Shown here: piece after piece, positions 37,666 through 48,441 of the stretch
How positions within the stretch are numbered: the stretch's first letter is position 1
Layout: each line of letters begins with the position of its first letter
Origin: Climacium dendroides
Taxonomy: Eukaryota > Streptophyta > Bryopsida > Hypnales > Climaciaceae
Reading direction: 5' to 3'
Assembly (NCBI GenBank): GCA_950106755.1
Contig: OX467084.1
Location: forward strand, 4,588,001 to 4,652,000
DNA: 64,000 nt
Program-made: the position numbers and the translations under genes
Notes under the pieces: generated by a model
What the model was told of the DNA's origin: nothing
The model's database searches: none
Seen by the model: the letters and a program-made list of their open reading frames with translations, nothing else

Positions 37666-40026
37666 GTGGTGGCAAATCGGAGTTGCTCAAGTTCAAAGTA
37701 CTTCCATGGACGATAGTACACGTCTTCTTCTAATCGGCAGTTGGTAAAATGCGCACGAAGTAATATACCAGTAGAAGGATTAATATAACGAATAGTGCTG
37801 GGAGAGTCAAATCCAATATAGATGCCTTTTTGACAATGAGTGCCAATAGTATGATGTTGAGGTTCTACAATCGGAACCCAAATATAACATCCAAATACCC
37901 GCAAATGAGATATATTAAGAACACATCCTAAAAGAAGTTCTTGTGAAGAAACAATCTCCACAGATGAAGGACGAAGTTGAATTAAAGTTGCAGCATGTAG
38001 CACTGCATGTCCCCACATGTATGCGAGTAAATTTGTATGTAAAAGCAAAGGCCTTGTAATAAGTTGGATTCACTTAATGAAAGATTCTGCCAATCCATTT
38101 TGAGCATGTTCATACGGAACTGAATATGTTAAATCAATTGTAACAACAATACAATAATCTTCGAAAGATTTGGATCGAAATTCTTGAGCATTATCCATCC
38201 AAAGCGTTTTAATTGGGTAATCAGAAAAATGAGCCTTGAACCGAATAAGCATCGAAAGTAAGTTGGCGAAAGCCAAATTTCTAGTTGATAGTAATTAAAC
38301 ATGAGATTGTTTGCTTGATGCATCAATCAAAACCAAAAAATATCAAAATGGCCCAAACATAGGTATTATAGGACCACAAATATCACCATGCAGTCTCCAA
38401 AGTATTGGTGGTAATTCATTGGACAGTTCCACATAGATGGTTTAGCAATTAGTTTGCCTTGTATACATGCTTGATATAGTGTCATTGAATTTACATCAGC
38501 TGGCTATAAATTATAATTAAGAACACATGGAAGAATTTTTCAAAATAAAGTGGAGCTTGGATGACCTAGTCTTCCATGCCACAGTGAAATTTTATTATTT
38601 TTAGAAGATAAAGCGAAACTAGATACAATTGGTGGTCGGATTGGAATCCAATACAAGCCACTAGCTACAGCAAAGGCTGTTTTCACTACTTTATTATTTT
38701 GTACAAAACCAAAGCCTCTCGTCTATCCAAATTTTTGGTCGAGAGATGAAAACCATTGGTGCAGATATCTCGATAGCTGATCAGACTTTGAGGCGCAAAG
38801 GGGGAAAACATAGCACGCATGGATGTTATGGTGGTACCCTCAAGCAAAATCACCTTTGCAGGTCTCTCCTGGAAACGAAACACATTTGATCTAGCCATAG
38901 TCATTAAATTTTTGGTTTGCCAAGTAAAAATATTATTAACATCAAAAAATTGTTTATCCTGCAAGATAATATGTGTAATTGCAAAGTCAAGAAGCACATC
39001 ATAAGACTCATTAGTGGAGATATCTTCAGCAACATGTGTTTTAAAATCTTCAGTTTCAAACGGGGCTATAGACGCATTCATAATATGAGCTTCACGACTC
39101 TGAGCTCGAAGTTTCTTATTTTCTTGAAACATCTTGACAAAATAATCTGATGTACGGCAAACATTTACCAAATGGCCAACTCTACTACATTTGTGGCAAG
39201 TACGCGTCTCTGACTAACGCTTATCATGGTTGTAAGAAGAATTGATATTTTTCTTGTGCACATGATTATGACTACTGGACTATTTATAACGATGTTTCTT
39301 AATTTTTGTGTCTTAGATTTGACATTAGAAACCTTAACAGCATGAGACTCAAGAACTGTAGTCCTAATAGGGCCTTTGCATTGCGCAAAAGGATCTCATT
39401 TTGTTTTTCAGTAAGAAGTAACAGAGATATGAAATTTGAGTGATTCTCAAATTTCATGTTTTCATACTGTTGGGCAAGGGTAACAAAAACTGGTGGAAAT
39501 GTTGAGAGAGTTTTTTCAATCAATTCTTGTTCGGTAATAGCTTGACCACACAACCGTAATTGCGATATGATGCGGTACAGTTCATTGTTAAAAGCAACAA
39601 GTGTTGAAAAATTAAATACTCATAAATGGATTCAATTGTGGAGAGCTCTAGGAAGGAACCTGATGATCAAAACGAGATTTGGCTCAAACCAAAAAAGCTC
39701 ATCTGATTTTTTTATTTTTAAATATTAATGTTGTAAGGAAGGAACAATATGGTGATGGAGCAAAAGTAAAGCTTTCGAAGAAGTGGAAGCAGAAATAGTG
39801 GCAATAGGAATAGTAGCATTTATAGTGGGAATAGTGTCAAAAACAATAGCATCTAATAATTGCTTGGCAAATATATGTACTTTAACAGTCCTCCCCATAA
39901 TAAATAATTGCTTCCATCAGCTGCCAGTTGTGGAAAAAGAAGTGGTTGAAATTGTGGTGGCTCAATAGTGGTAGCAGATACTGGAACAGTGGTAGATGTT
40001 GCAACGGAAAAGGTTGAAGTAATCAT
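37641..40026 (-). pseudogene. Ty1/copia gag-protease-integrase, truncated and broken
   Basis: Reading down the minus strand: gag starts at ATG 40026 with FPQLAADGSNYLLWGG and a UBN2-type gag block (TEQELIEKTLSTFPP, 39553-39300). A CCHC zinc knuckle CHKCSRVGHLVNVC follows (about 39200-39160). The protease region contains the LLDFAITHIILQ active-site area (normally DSG/DSA-like, altered here). The integrase catalytic segment has TLWMDNAQEFRSKSFEDYC (about 38200), then the integrase C-terminus with HLRVFGCYIW and KGIYIGFDSPSTIRYINPS (38048-37641). Frameshifts and stops interrupt gag and integrase. Reverse transcriptase and RNase H are absent, because sequence similarity stops where the pogo transposase begins. 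Copia order (integrase before reverse transcriptase) is consistent. Not functional. Confidence 0.9.
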
Positions 40027-40713
40027 GATGGAAAGGAAAAAGTGTTATATAGAAGAAAATTGGAGAATTAGGGTTTAATGTGAAATTAAGGATAAAAAAG
40101 AAAGTTTTCTGTAAAGATAAAGAAAATTGAAAAAGAAAAAAATTGAAATAATTTTTTTTTTAAACTATAAAAATAAAGATGAATCATATAGATAAGGATA
40201 AAGATATTGTAAAGAAAAAGATAAATTGTAAGAAAAAAATCAAAAAATATATATAAAAATAAAGATGAAAATAAACTGAAAAATAAAGATGAAAAATAAA
40301 ATGTGAAAATAAAATTTTAATGAAGGGGAGTAGAGGCGGATAGGGTGGAAAGCCAAGAGGGGAGTGGAAGCAAGGGCAGAGAGGGGCGAGGGGACAAGAG
40401 GCCGGAGGAAGGCAGAGAAGGGGCGCAGGGGAGAGGACAGAAGAAAGGAGGGGAGGAAGGGAAAAAAAAGAGGCCGGGGGAGGCAAGGAGGCAGGGAATG
40501 GAGCAGTCTAGGCAAGGGGGAGGGAAGGAGCACCAAGAGAGAAACAAACAAACGAGAGGAGCCAGAGAGAACTTCTCCACACAAAAAAAAATAGATAGAG
40601 GTTTGTGTAAAGCTTCTTCTTAAAAAAAATTAAACTTCAAATTGGAAGTTTTTGAAACTAATTCTAAAGTTTGAAGTTGTTATAATCAAAAGTATGAAAG
40701 CATGCTGATAACA
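40027..40713 (-). other. copia leader with purine-rich tract and degenerate primer-binding site
   Basis: Untranslated leader between LTR and gag. Adjacent to the LTR, minus strand 40713-40701 reads TGTTATCAGCATG, close to the TGGTATCAGAGC primer-binding site used by most plant copia elements (initiator Met tRNA). 40320-40570 is almost pure purine on the plus strand, which keeps frames open on both strands; these are not genes. Confidence 0.6.
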
Positions 40714-40931
40714 TGTTAAGAATAAGAAACAAAATGAAAACTCAAAACACAAAACATCAAAGTATGCAAGAGAAAAAAATACACCCACTAACATTGAAGG
40801 ATGGAAGTATATACAAAAGGAAAGAGACGATAAATAGTACTCTCTCTGTATTGATTAAGAATTACCACCAACTACTTTATTGACTAATCTACCATGCATT
40901 ATGAGGAGCATTTACACTACGTTTCTTAACA
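40714..40931 (-). repeat. copia 5' LTR, 218 bp
   Basis: On the minus strand it starts TGTTAAGAAACG (40931) and ends TTATTCTTAACA (40714). That gives TG...CA ends within TGTTAAGA/TCTTAACA inverted repeats, followed directly by the primer-binding site. No partner 3' LTR is seen in the window. Confidence 0.75.
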
Positions 40932-41419
40932 TTTTGGACCCTCTTTTTTTGCTAAATTTTTTTATCTTGTTTTCTAGTTTCTTCTTGGAAATTTGAACAC
41001 CAAGAATATTTAGTTTGGGGAGGCTAATTCTTTCAATTGAAGTGAACTAGTGGATAAGTTGGATTTTGGTCACTAATTTTTGGAGACTAAATTTGGTATT
41101 TCTCAATTAAGTTTGAGAAGCTAAAATTGAGTTCCTCATTTGTGGAAATTTGCATTCAAGAATTTGCAATTTGCTCAGTTGTTGGTGGCATGGCTTCTTT
41201 GTTTTTTCATGTGCAGTTTTTAGAACCTCCATTGGAGTTTACATTAAGGACGGAAATCTGAAGATGGAAACTTAGCAAAGAAGTATCTCCTCAAGAGAAA
41301 CTAGAATTAACAAACTCAGTAAGTGTCAAAAAAGAATTATCTCTGTAAACATTGACTTCTAAATTTGAGAACTCTTGTTTAGAAGATGTTCAATCCCAAA
41401 GATCAATAGCATTATTTAT

Positions 41420-42640
41420 CCCCTAAAGTTCCTTCACTATGTTTTCATCAAAAACGTTCCGAAACTACCATTTTTAGTACAAGTACCAAATTTTTTTTCT
41501 TTTTTCTTTTGACACATGTAACTATAGGATCTTGTAGTATGCTGACGTGAGAACCACGGTTGTCATATCGGACGGAATCTCACTGTTCACGGACAGAATC
41601 GGACCGATTAGGGGTGACCGGTTGCGAACTTCAGAGGCTTATAACTTTTGAAAAAATACTTCAAATCGGGCAAATGAGATGTTTATAGGCATCTACAGTT
41701 TTTGAAGATGCCTAAAAACATCTCATTTGCCCAATTTGAAGTATTTTTGCAAAAGTTATAAGCCTCTGAAGTTCGCAGCCGGTCAACCCTAATCGGTCTG
41801 ATTCTGTCCGTGAACAGTGAGATTCCGTCCGATATGACAACCGTGGTGAGAACATGTGGTACAAATTTCAGAAATTTCCACCATGTGGATTGCAAGATAT
41901 AAACATTCAAATTCACTTAAATCATTTTTTTAGCCCTCCAAAAAATAGGGCAGCTGCACTTCACAAGCTCACTTTCCTATGAAAAAATGTTCAAAATGGT
42001 GGTTACTCTTTGGATTCTTTTTCCTATACAAGTTGGTCACATGTTTAAAAAATTTTAGATCATTTGGAATTGTACAACATGTAAGAAAAAAATAGTAAGT
42101 AGACAGTAGTAGAAAATGATTGAATATATTAAATTGTTATGGATTTAATTATGAAATTGAAAAATACCAATCCCAATGGTTGAAATGTTGTTATAAACAA
42201 TCTACATCCTATGATTTTATTTTTTCTAATTAAATATTGAAGATTGAGTAAGATAAAGGACTTCAAAGTTTATTTTAGAGTAGAGAATCCATAACTGCTC
42301 GCAAACAAAAATTGCTCATAACTTTCATCTCATTGATCAAAATGGAATGATTCAAAGCTTTTTAGGTATATATAACTCTATAAAACCAATTTCAAATTTT
42401 TGAATTCAAAAAAGATGATTTTTTCTGATCTGGCTGTACTCCCTGTTGGTGAAAAAAGTAACATTTTTGGCCATAACTTTTTACTTGTATTTTCAAATGT
42501 CATGAAATTTGGTGCGTTTGAAAGATATTCCTTGCCCCCACCTTCTATTAAAATTTCAGCCTAAAAAATGCAAATCTCTAGCCACATGTACCTGCCCAAA
42601 TTTTGTATACAGTAAAAATCGCATGCTGGTCCTTTACAGA
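41420..42640 (+). mobile_element. TTAA-family 0.9-kb element, copy B
   Basis: Starts CCCCTAAAGTTCCTTCAC (left flank TTAT, probably mutated TTAA) and ends GGTCCTTTACAGA before TTAA (42641-42644). The span of 1221 bp includes a 291-bp MITE plus its 8-bp target copy; without them it is about 922 bp. It preserves the sequence AATTTTAATAGAAGG, the empty site for copy E within copy D. Non-coding. Confidence 0.8.
41555..41845. mobile_element. 291-bp foldback MITE, hAT-like, 8-bp target duplication
   Basis: Inverted arms of about 140 bp, with five mismatches seen in the outer 130 bp, begin CACGGTTGTCATATCGGACG. It is flanked by perfect direct copies of GTGAGAAC at 41547-41554 and 41846-41853. The empty site is seen in copy C (about 26860, GCTGACTTGAAAACATGTAG). 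Eight-base duplications and CA-starting termini suggest hAT, but P-type elements also duplicate 8 bp. No coding capacity. Confidence 0.88.
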
Positions 42641-42644
42641 TTAA

Positions 42645-43399
42645 TGAGGTGGTAACTCCTCTAATATTATGTTCTTGAGAAGCAATACATTTCAACAAGG
42701 TGTTTCCACAAACTTTTTTATATTTCAGAAACCTATCCATTGTATGTGAAATTTAGGAAGTTTTCATGGTCTATGTTAGTCTTTGCTTCATTCATTTGGA
42801 TAATTAGTCAGTTAGGATTGGTTCATTAGGATTGGGCACCTTGCTGCTGCACCATTTTGTAAAGTCTAGAGGGTGGCTAAGAAAGAGTATCTCAATTCCT
42901 CATGAGACTTCATGTAGTTTGGTGATGATCAAATTTCAATAAAAGTTAGAACGTTAGAACATCATATTCCTTCATGTTCTTCCCCTTCACATAATTGAAT
43001 GTGTCTCAAGCAAAACCAAAAGATTGACAGAGAATCTGAGTTTGGAATCTAAGTATTCAATTAGAGAAAACAAAAAATTTGCATTACAAATAGCCAACTG
43101 CATACATTTATAAACTAGACACAAACAAAGGCCAAAATTTTCATGCCAGAATAGAGAGAAAGGCAAGAGAGGGAGAGAGATGGAGATGGTAAGGATCAAC
43201 ATTCTTTGGCATGTGGTGGTGATAATTCAAATGATAGGAGCGGGTGCACATGCACCTCTGCAACCTTGAACTCCTCTAGGCATAATTGTGAACCACCTAT
43301 ACAATTTTTAGGAGATCTGGTGCCTTTACTCTAAATAGAGGCATCAAGGTTTTTCTTTTCCAATTGTCTATTTTGATGACTAACACTCAGGTTTTTCAA
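42645..43399. other. no gene seen
   Basis: Interval between the TTAA element and the expansin pseudogene. The C-terminal part of that pseudogene would be expected here on the minus strand, but I could not recognise it. Confidence 0.45.
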
Positions 43400-44352
43400 T
43401 TGTCTATTTTGATGACCAACACTGACAACATTGTAGACTAGCTCTAAGAAGAAATAAGGGTTTCCATAGATGGTGAACTTCAGTCCTTTCTTTCTACAAA
43501 CCACCATGCACAGATTGAAAGGAGGAAGAAAAATTGTAAAATTTAACAGAGTGCATGCCAACAGAACAATGAGATTATTATTGTAGTACCTTTGTATGTA
43601 AATCAACAATTCCTCATGAGGCTGGAATTATGACATTTCCTTGACCCTACAGAAAAGTGTGACCACATGAAATTGTAAACATTCTTTTGCAGTCGACTGA
43701 TCAGGACTGGTATGAATTTTGCAATCTCACTTTCTTCCCAATGCAGCATAACATATCTATACAAGTGCAGGTTTGGAGATAAACCACATTAGTACATAAT
43801 TACTATGTTCATAAGCCCTATGTATTCAGTGTAAATACTTATATCATGAACCAAAAAGCATCTCTGGACTTTCAAGATTCAATAACAACAACTCAACACT
43901 TTGTCCCATAATTTTCTTTGAGTCTCCAGGGCCACAAAAGTTAAAGGTTTTCTGCTGCATTTAGTGCAGCAAGAAAAGAAAAAACTGGGATTGTATATAC
44001 ATACAGCCAAAATGCAAGTTTCTGGATGTTGTCTAGTTTGATTAGCTTCTGAAGTTCACATGGATGAGACCCTGCCTTTCTTCTTGGCAGGGATGTTGGT
44101 GAACATGAGGTAGGAAAGATAAAAGTGCTTGTTGGGAGGATTACACCATCCTCCCTTGCAGCAGAAGTTGATGGCTGCTGATGGTTATGACTGATGGATT
44201 TCCCACCTCCATAGCAATATTTGGTTTTCGATAGAATGCAGGTCAGCTGGAAGCATGCTCCACATGCCTTACCACCATCGAAAAGGGGGCACTGTGGATG
44301 ATTGTATTCTTCCCATGTATAAATTACAACACCCACAAGTCCCCCTCCTGCA
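43400..44352 (-). pseudogene. expansin pseudogene (exons 2 and 3 remnants)
   Basis: Minus strand. An acceptor-like TGTGCAG near 44350 is followed by TCGCCNLY in one frame (counterpart of ACGYGNLY). A second frame gives PLFDGGKACGACFQLTC and KYCYGGGKSI (about 44290-44190). A third frame gives INFCCKGGWCNPPNKHF (about 44170-44120), the TNFC...GGWCNPP...HF region, and then a stop. Exon 3 remains as CRKKGLKFTIYGNPYFFLEL (about 43515-43420), ending in a 30-bp tandem duplication and then loss of similarity. At least two frameshifts, a missing first exon and a missing CBM C-terminus make it non-functional. The HFD motif reads HFY here. It lies 30 kb from, and opposite to, the intact expansin, so it may be an old duplicate. 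Confidence 0.88.
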
Positions 44353-47300
44353 CATTAAATATACATAATATTGATATACATATATATCTTGGTCTCATAA
44401 GCATATGGTTTTGCTAATGCAATTGCCAACAATGCTACATTATTTACCCCTCACTTTCAGTTTATTTACACTGACTCAGATGGAATGATATATGAGTGAC
44501 TGTACAATTGACAATCTATGGGAATGAGGAGTCTGCTAATTGAAAGGGTTTAATAGGGGCTAGGACTCTAACTTAAAATTCAACCAGCAGACCACAACAC
44601 AAACTACTTGAATTCAGATGCCTACTAGCTTATATTGTCCCAACTAGAGCTAGACTTTGTTCTGAGAAACATATAGGAATTGCAATGAATTCAATCACAA
44701 ACTTCATGAATTTCTGAGAGAAATAACAGTAAAGGTTAGACACTGATAGAAAAGATTGTCTGAGACGTCTGTATACCTATCACTGTGAAAATCATCATGT
44801 GAATTGTTGACTTAAAAAAATAAAAAAAATACTAATCATCCATAGCCAGTGAATACAATTAGGTACTTGTATGAAGCTTCTATATTCTACCAGAACAATG
44901 TAAATTCCATGTGGGATTCAATTGGGTCTCCATCAATGTAGTGATGGGACATGACATGGGAAGATCACACAGCAAAGCTATTTTTATATTTTGTTTTGGG
45001 TTGTGTTGAATTGCATGAAATGTGCATATATCCATACTATAGAATGTCACCTTGACTTGCCCCCATCCAGCCCCTCACCATATATGCCTGTGCCTGCACA
45101 CAGCACACCCTACCAGCATCACCACCAACAGCAGAGCTGCAACCACATGAATCCAAATCCATAACAAACACAAGCTAGCACTGGATCCAAACTTGCTGAC
45201 ACATCTCTAACACCTGCAATGGAAAAACGAAGCTGCAATGTATGCTTCCCATAGACTCTACTCAGCTATTCAGCTACTGCTGAGACATCAGGATCAGATA
45301 ACTGCAACTTGAGGATGGCCACAATTATTTTGAAGTGAGGAACTGATCCCATCGACTAGCTTCATATAGTCACGTCAACAATGAAATGGCTGTTGATGGG
45401 ACACAGCTGTGGACACATGAACTCAGTTGCAATTCTGTTTTGAGGTTTGCCTCCATTGAAGGGTCCATCAATCGAGAGAAAGCCAGCACTGCCGGCAGGC
45501 AGGAGGTTCAGTTCACCTCCTTCGAGTTCCCCCAATTGACTGCAAGTGAGTGAGTAGTCTAATGGAGAGTATGTGGAGAGAAACTCTGGGCGTGACTTAA
45601 GTTCTGGGACTTTCTAGAAACTTGTGATGCCTTTGGTCCATGTTGTCCCTGATTAATTATGAACCCAGGCCTACCTTTGTCATTATAATAGTACAGAATA
45701 CTAGTTTAGTCTTGTGCTGACCCTGGTGAATTTTTCATCTACTGGTTTTTTGGCATGGAATGCCTCTCAAGATTTACATTCTGTGTCATGTAATCCTATT
45801 CTTGATCCTGTTTTCTGAATAATAACTGGTTTTCAAATGACCAATGTGTTCCATTTTGTGGATTTTCATTTGAGGCTTTTTGTAAAGCCTTAGGCTGGGG
45901 GAGATTATCTCCTGCCATTTCTAGTTTGCCATTCCCCATTCTAGACCACCTCAGTTTAGCCATGGTGAAACCATGCAAAGTTTCCAGTGAGTGTTGCTAA
46001 TAGAGAATTTTTGCCACTACTTTTCCTGTTCATGATTTTCCAAAATTTGAGCAAAAACATCTGGGAAACTTCTCATGTTAATTCTCGGAAAAGGAACTTA
46101 CAACTCAAACAAAGGATATTCCTTGTCTGTGATACATATTATTTGCCAAACTTTGTTGGACTAAGGTAGTATGGCCTTAAAGTGACCATTTACTTGCTGG
46201 TCCCCCTTTTTCGAAGGTTTCCATAAATAGAAATATTTTTGGATCATTTTTCAGAGAAAGAAAAATGGATGTGGAACATCACACAAGTGGTTTCATATTT
46301 TTTGAATTATTTTTGAATTACTTATGAATTTTTTTTAAAAATGTTGTAGGCACCTAGTTGTGACCCTAGGTCTTCCAAAATCTGACCACTTGCAACTTCT
46401 AAAGTGATTTCAGTAAATGAAGGCCAACAATTGGCTCTTGCAATAAATAATGTTTTTTTCTTGATTCTCTCAATGGCTTGAGAGGTTCATTTAAGGACCA
46501 CCTACTATCCATTTCAGACTTAAATATAGGGGCAATTTGGAGAGGTTGCTCACTTTTAGAGCAGACTACCTTAAGTTAAATGTAGCACTGAGTTTCATTG
46601 TACGTGGTGGTCAAAACCAGTGAATTTTGCCAGCTTGAAGATGCAATTGGAAGAACTTTGCATGGTTCAAATTGCAAATATAGGAATGGTAAGTTTATTG
46701 AACATTAAGTGAGTTTGTCTTTTGAGTGGATAGGTGAGGATTTTCACTCATTTTCAATCTAATTAATTCTGGAGATTAATTTTAAGATTAATTTTCCCTT
46801 GCAATCGATATAGTATTATGTGGTTTCTGTATGTAAACCATTTGTAATCATAAACCATTTGTAATTGTATACCAATATCTATATTCCATACATATGGCCA
46901 AACCATGTGATCCTACAATCATAGAAGATAGAGATTGACAAAACTACGTACAAAATTGAAACATTTTCATTCAAACAAACATACCATAAGCATTAATGGA
47001 CAAAGTCTAAAAATTGATGTATAGAAGTTGTAGTATGTGACATGCTACATGTTACTATAGAAGTTTGAAAAAAAATTAGTTGTGATTTGAAAAAAATCAA
47101 TTTCAAATTTAGCCATGTCTAAAACTTAGTTTTATTCAACTCGATTGAAAATTACTTTATCTTTTTTCAATTCTTTTTTAGAATTCCAAAAAAAATTTAT
47201 ACCTTGGCATGTTGGTATACATCAGTTTAAATTGTTGTACACAAAAATTGAAGGAAAGTAACATTTATAGAATTTAAAATATCAATAGTTTGACAAACAT

Positions 47301-47489
47301 ACAAATGATATTGGTTCTCACAGTATTTGAATTTCTTTTTGGAATTGAGAGCATGAGATAGCATTAGCCATTGTAGAAAAAGTATAGACTGTAATATAAA
47401 CTATTTTTACATCTTAATGCCCTTGCATTTGAAATATTTGTTGAATTGAGCAATGTGTTTAATTTGTATTTCATAGCCATTTAATGCTT
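44353..47489. other. no gene seen
   Basis: Mixed DNA. The interval 45050-45560 is less AT-rich and could be the ancestral promoter side of the expansin pseudogene, but exon 1 (HATFYGG-type coding) was not found. Confidence 0.45.
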
Positions 47490-48437
47490 TTTTTAGGTTC
47501 AATTTATTTGTCCAAAGATTGGAATTCATCATGTACATAATTGATCCAAAAAAAAATTATAATTGTTAGTATCATCAAAAAAATGCCAATTTTAGGAAGC
47601 TTAGAGTAATTTTTGGCAATTTTCAACTTATTAGCATTGTAGGAATATAATTTTTATTTCAATCAGTACCCAAATGCAAAAGTTATGCCATCCTAAAGAT
47701 AATTTTCAAGTTGCCGAGTAGGAAAATAGAAATTCATAAAAACTTGAAATCAAATTAAATTTTTTTTTTCTTCTTCTAGATCATATTATTGTCTATTTGT
47801 GGGAAGTTTTGATTCATTCTATTTGAATTATTAGTGATGTGAAAGTTATGAAAAATCTTGTTTTGGGGGCAATCTAAGCATCTTCTTGAAAAAATAACTA
47901 ATAGGATTCATTTAATGCAATTTTCACAATTTTTCAAAAAAAATTGTTTGACAAGGTTAAGTTTTCTTGCTAAAACAATCTCACCATTGGAATTATTGTA
48001 TTTCAATCCCATCTCAAAGCTATTAACAATTAAGTTTTTCTTTCAATCTTAGGCCTACTTTTAATTAAAAATAATTTAAAGAATAAAAATCAAGTGTATG
48101 CTTTTTTGAAATTTTTCCTAGACTTTCAACTTAATTCTTCAATACAAAAAAATTTAAATTCAAAGTCCATAGTACAAATTTTTTTCAAAAATGGTGGTCA
48201 AAGTCATCTAAATTGCAAGGTAGTGTTTTAAATAAATAAATAAATAAACTTTGAATGCTAATATCTCTCAATCTATATGGTCAAACTTCATAAAAACTTT
48301 ACTACATGGTCTTAAACAAGTAAAGTAAAAAATCCTACGGTTAGATTCTATAAAAAAATTGTTTCCTTGAGCAAATGTAGTAGAAATGGTTGTTTGGAGT
48401 GTTTTTAGACAAAAAATTGACTTTGGGTCTTTAGGGG
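47490..48437 (-). mobile_element. TTAA-family element, copy F (left end uncertain)
   Basis: The right end is CTTTAGGGG followed by TTAA at 48438-48441. The interior matches copy E in reverse complement (GGCAATCTAAGCAT, GAATCCTATGAGTTATTTTT-type block). The left terminus is diverged; a TTAA near 47490 fits the expected length of about 0.9 kb. Confidence 0.55.
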
Positions 48438-48441
48438 TTAA

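Noticed and set aside
40184..40623. Five overlapping frames on both strands
   Set aside because: They lie in an almost pure purine/pyrimidine tract within the copia leader; low-complexity products.
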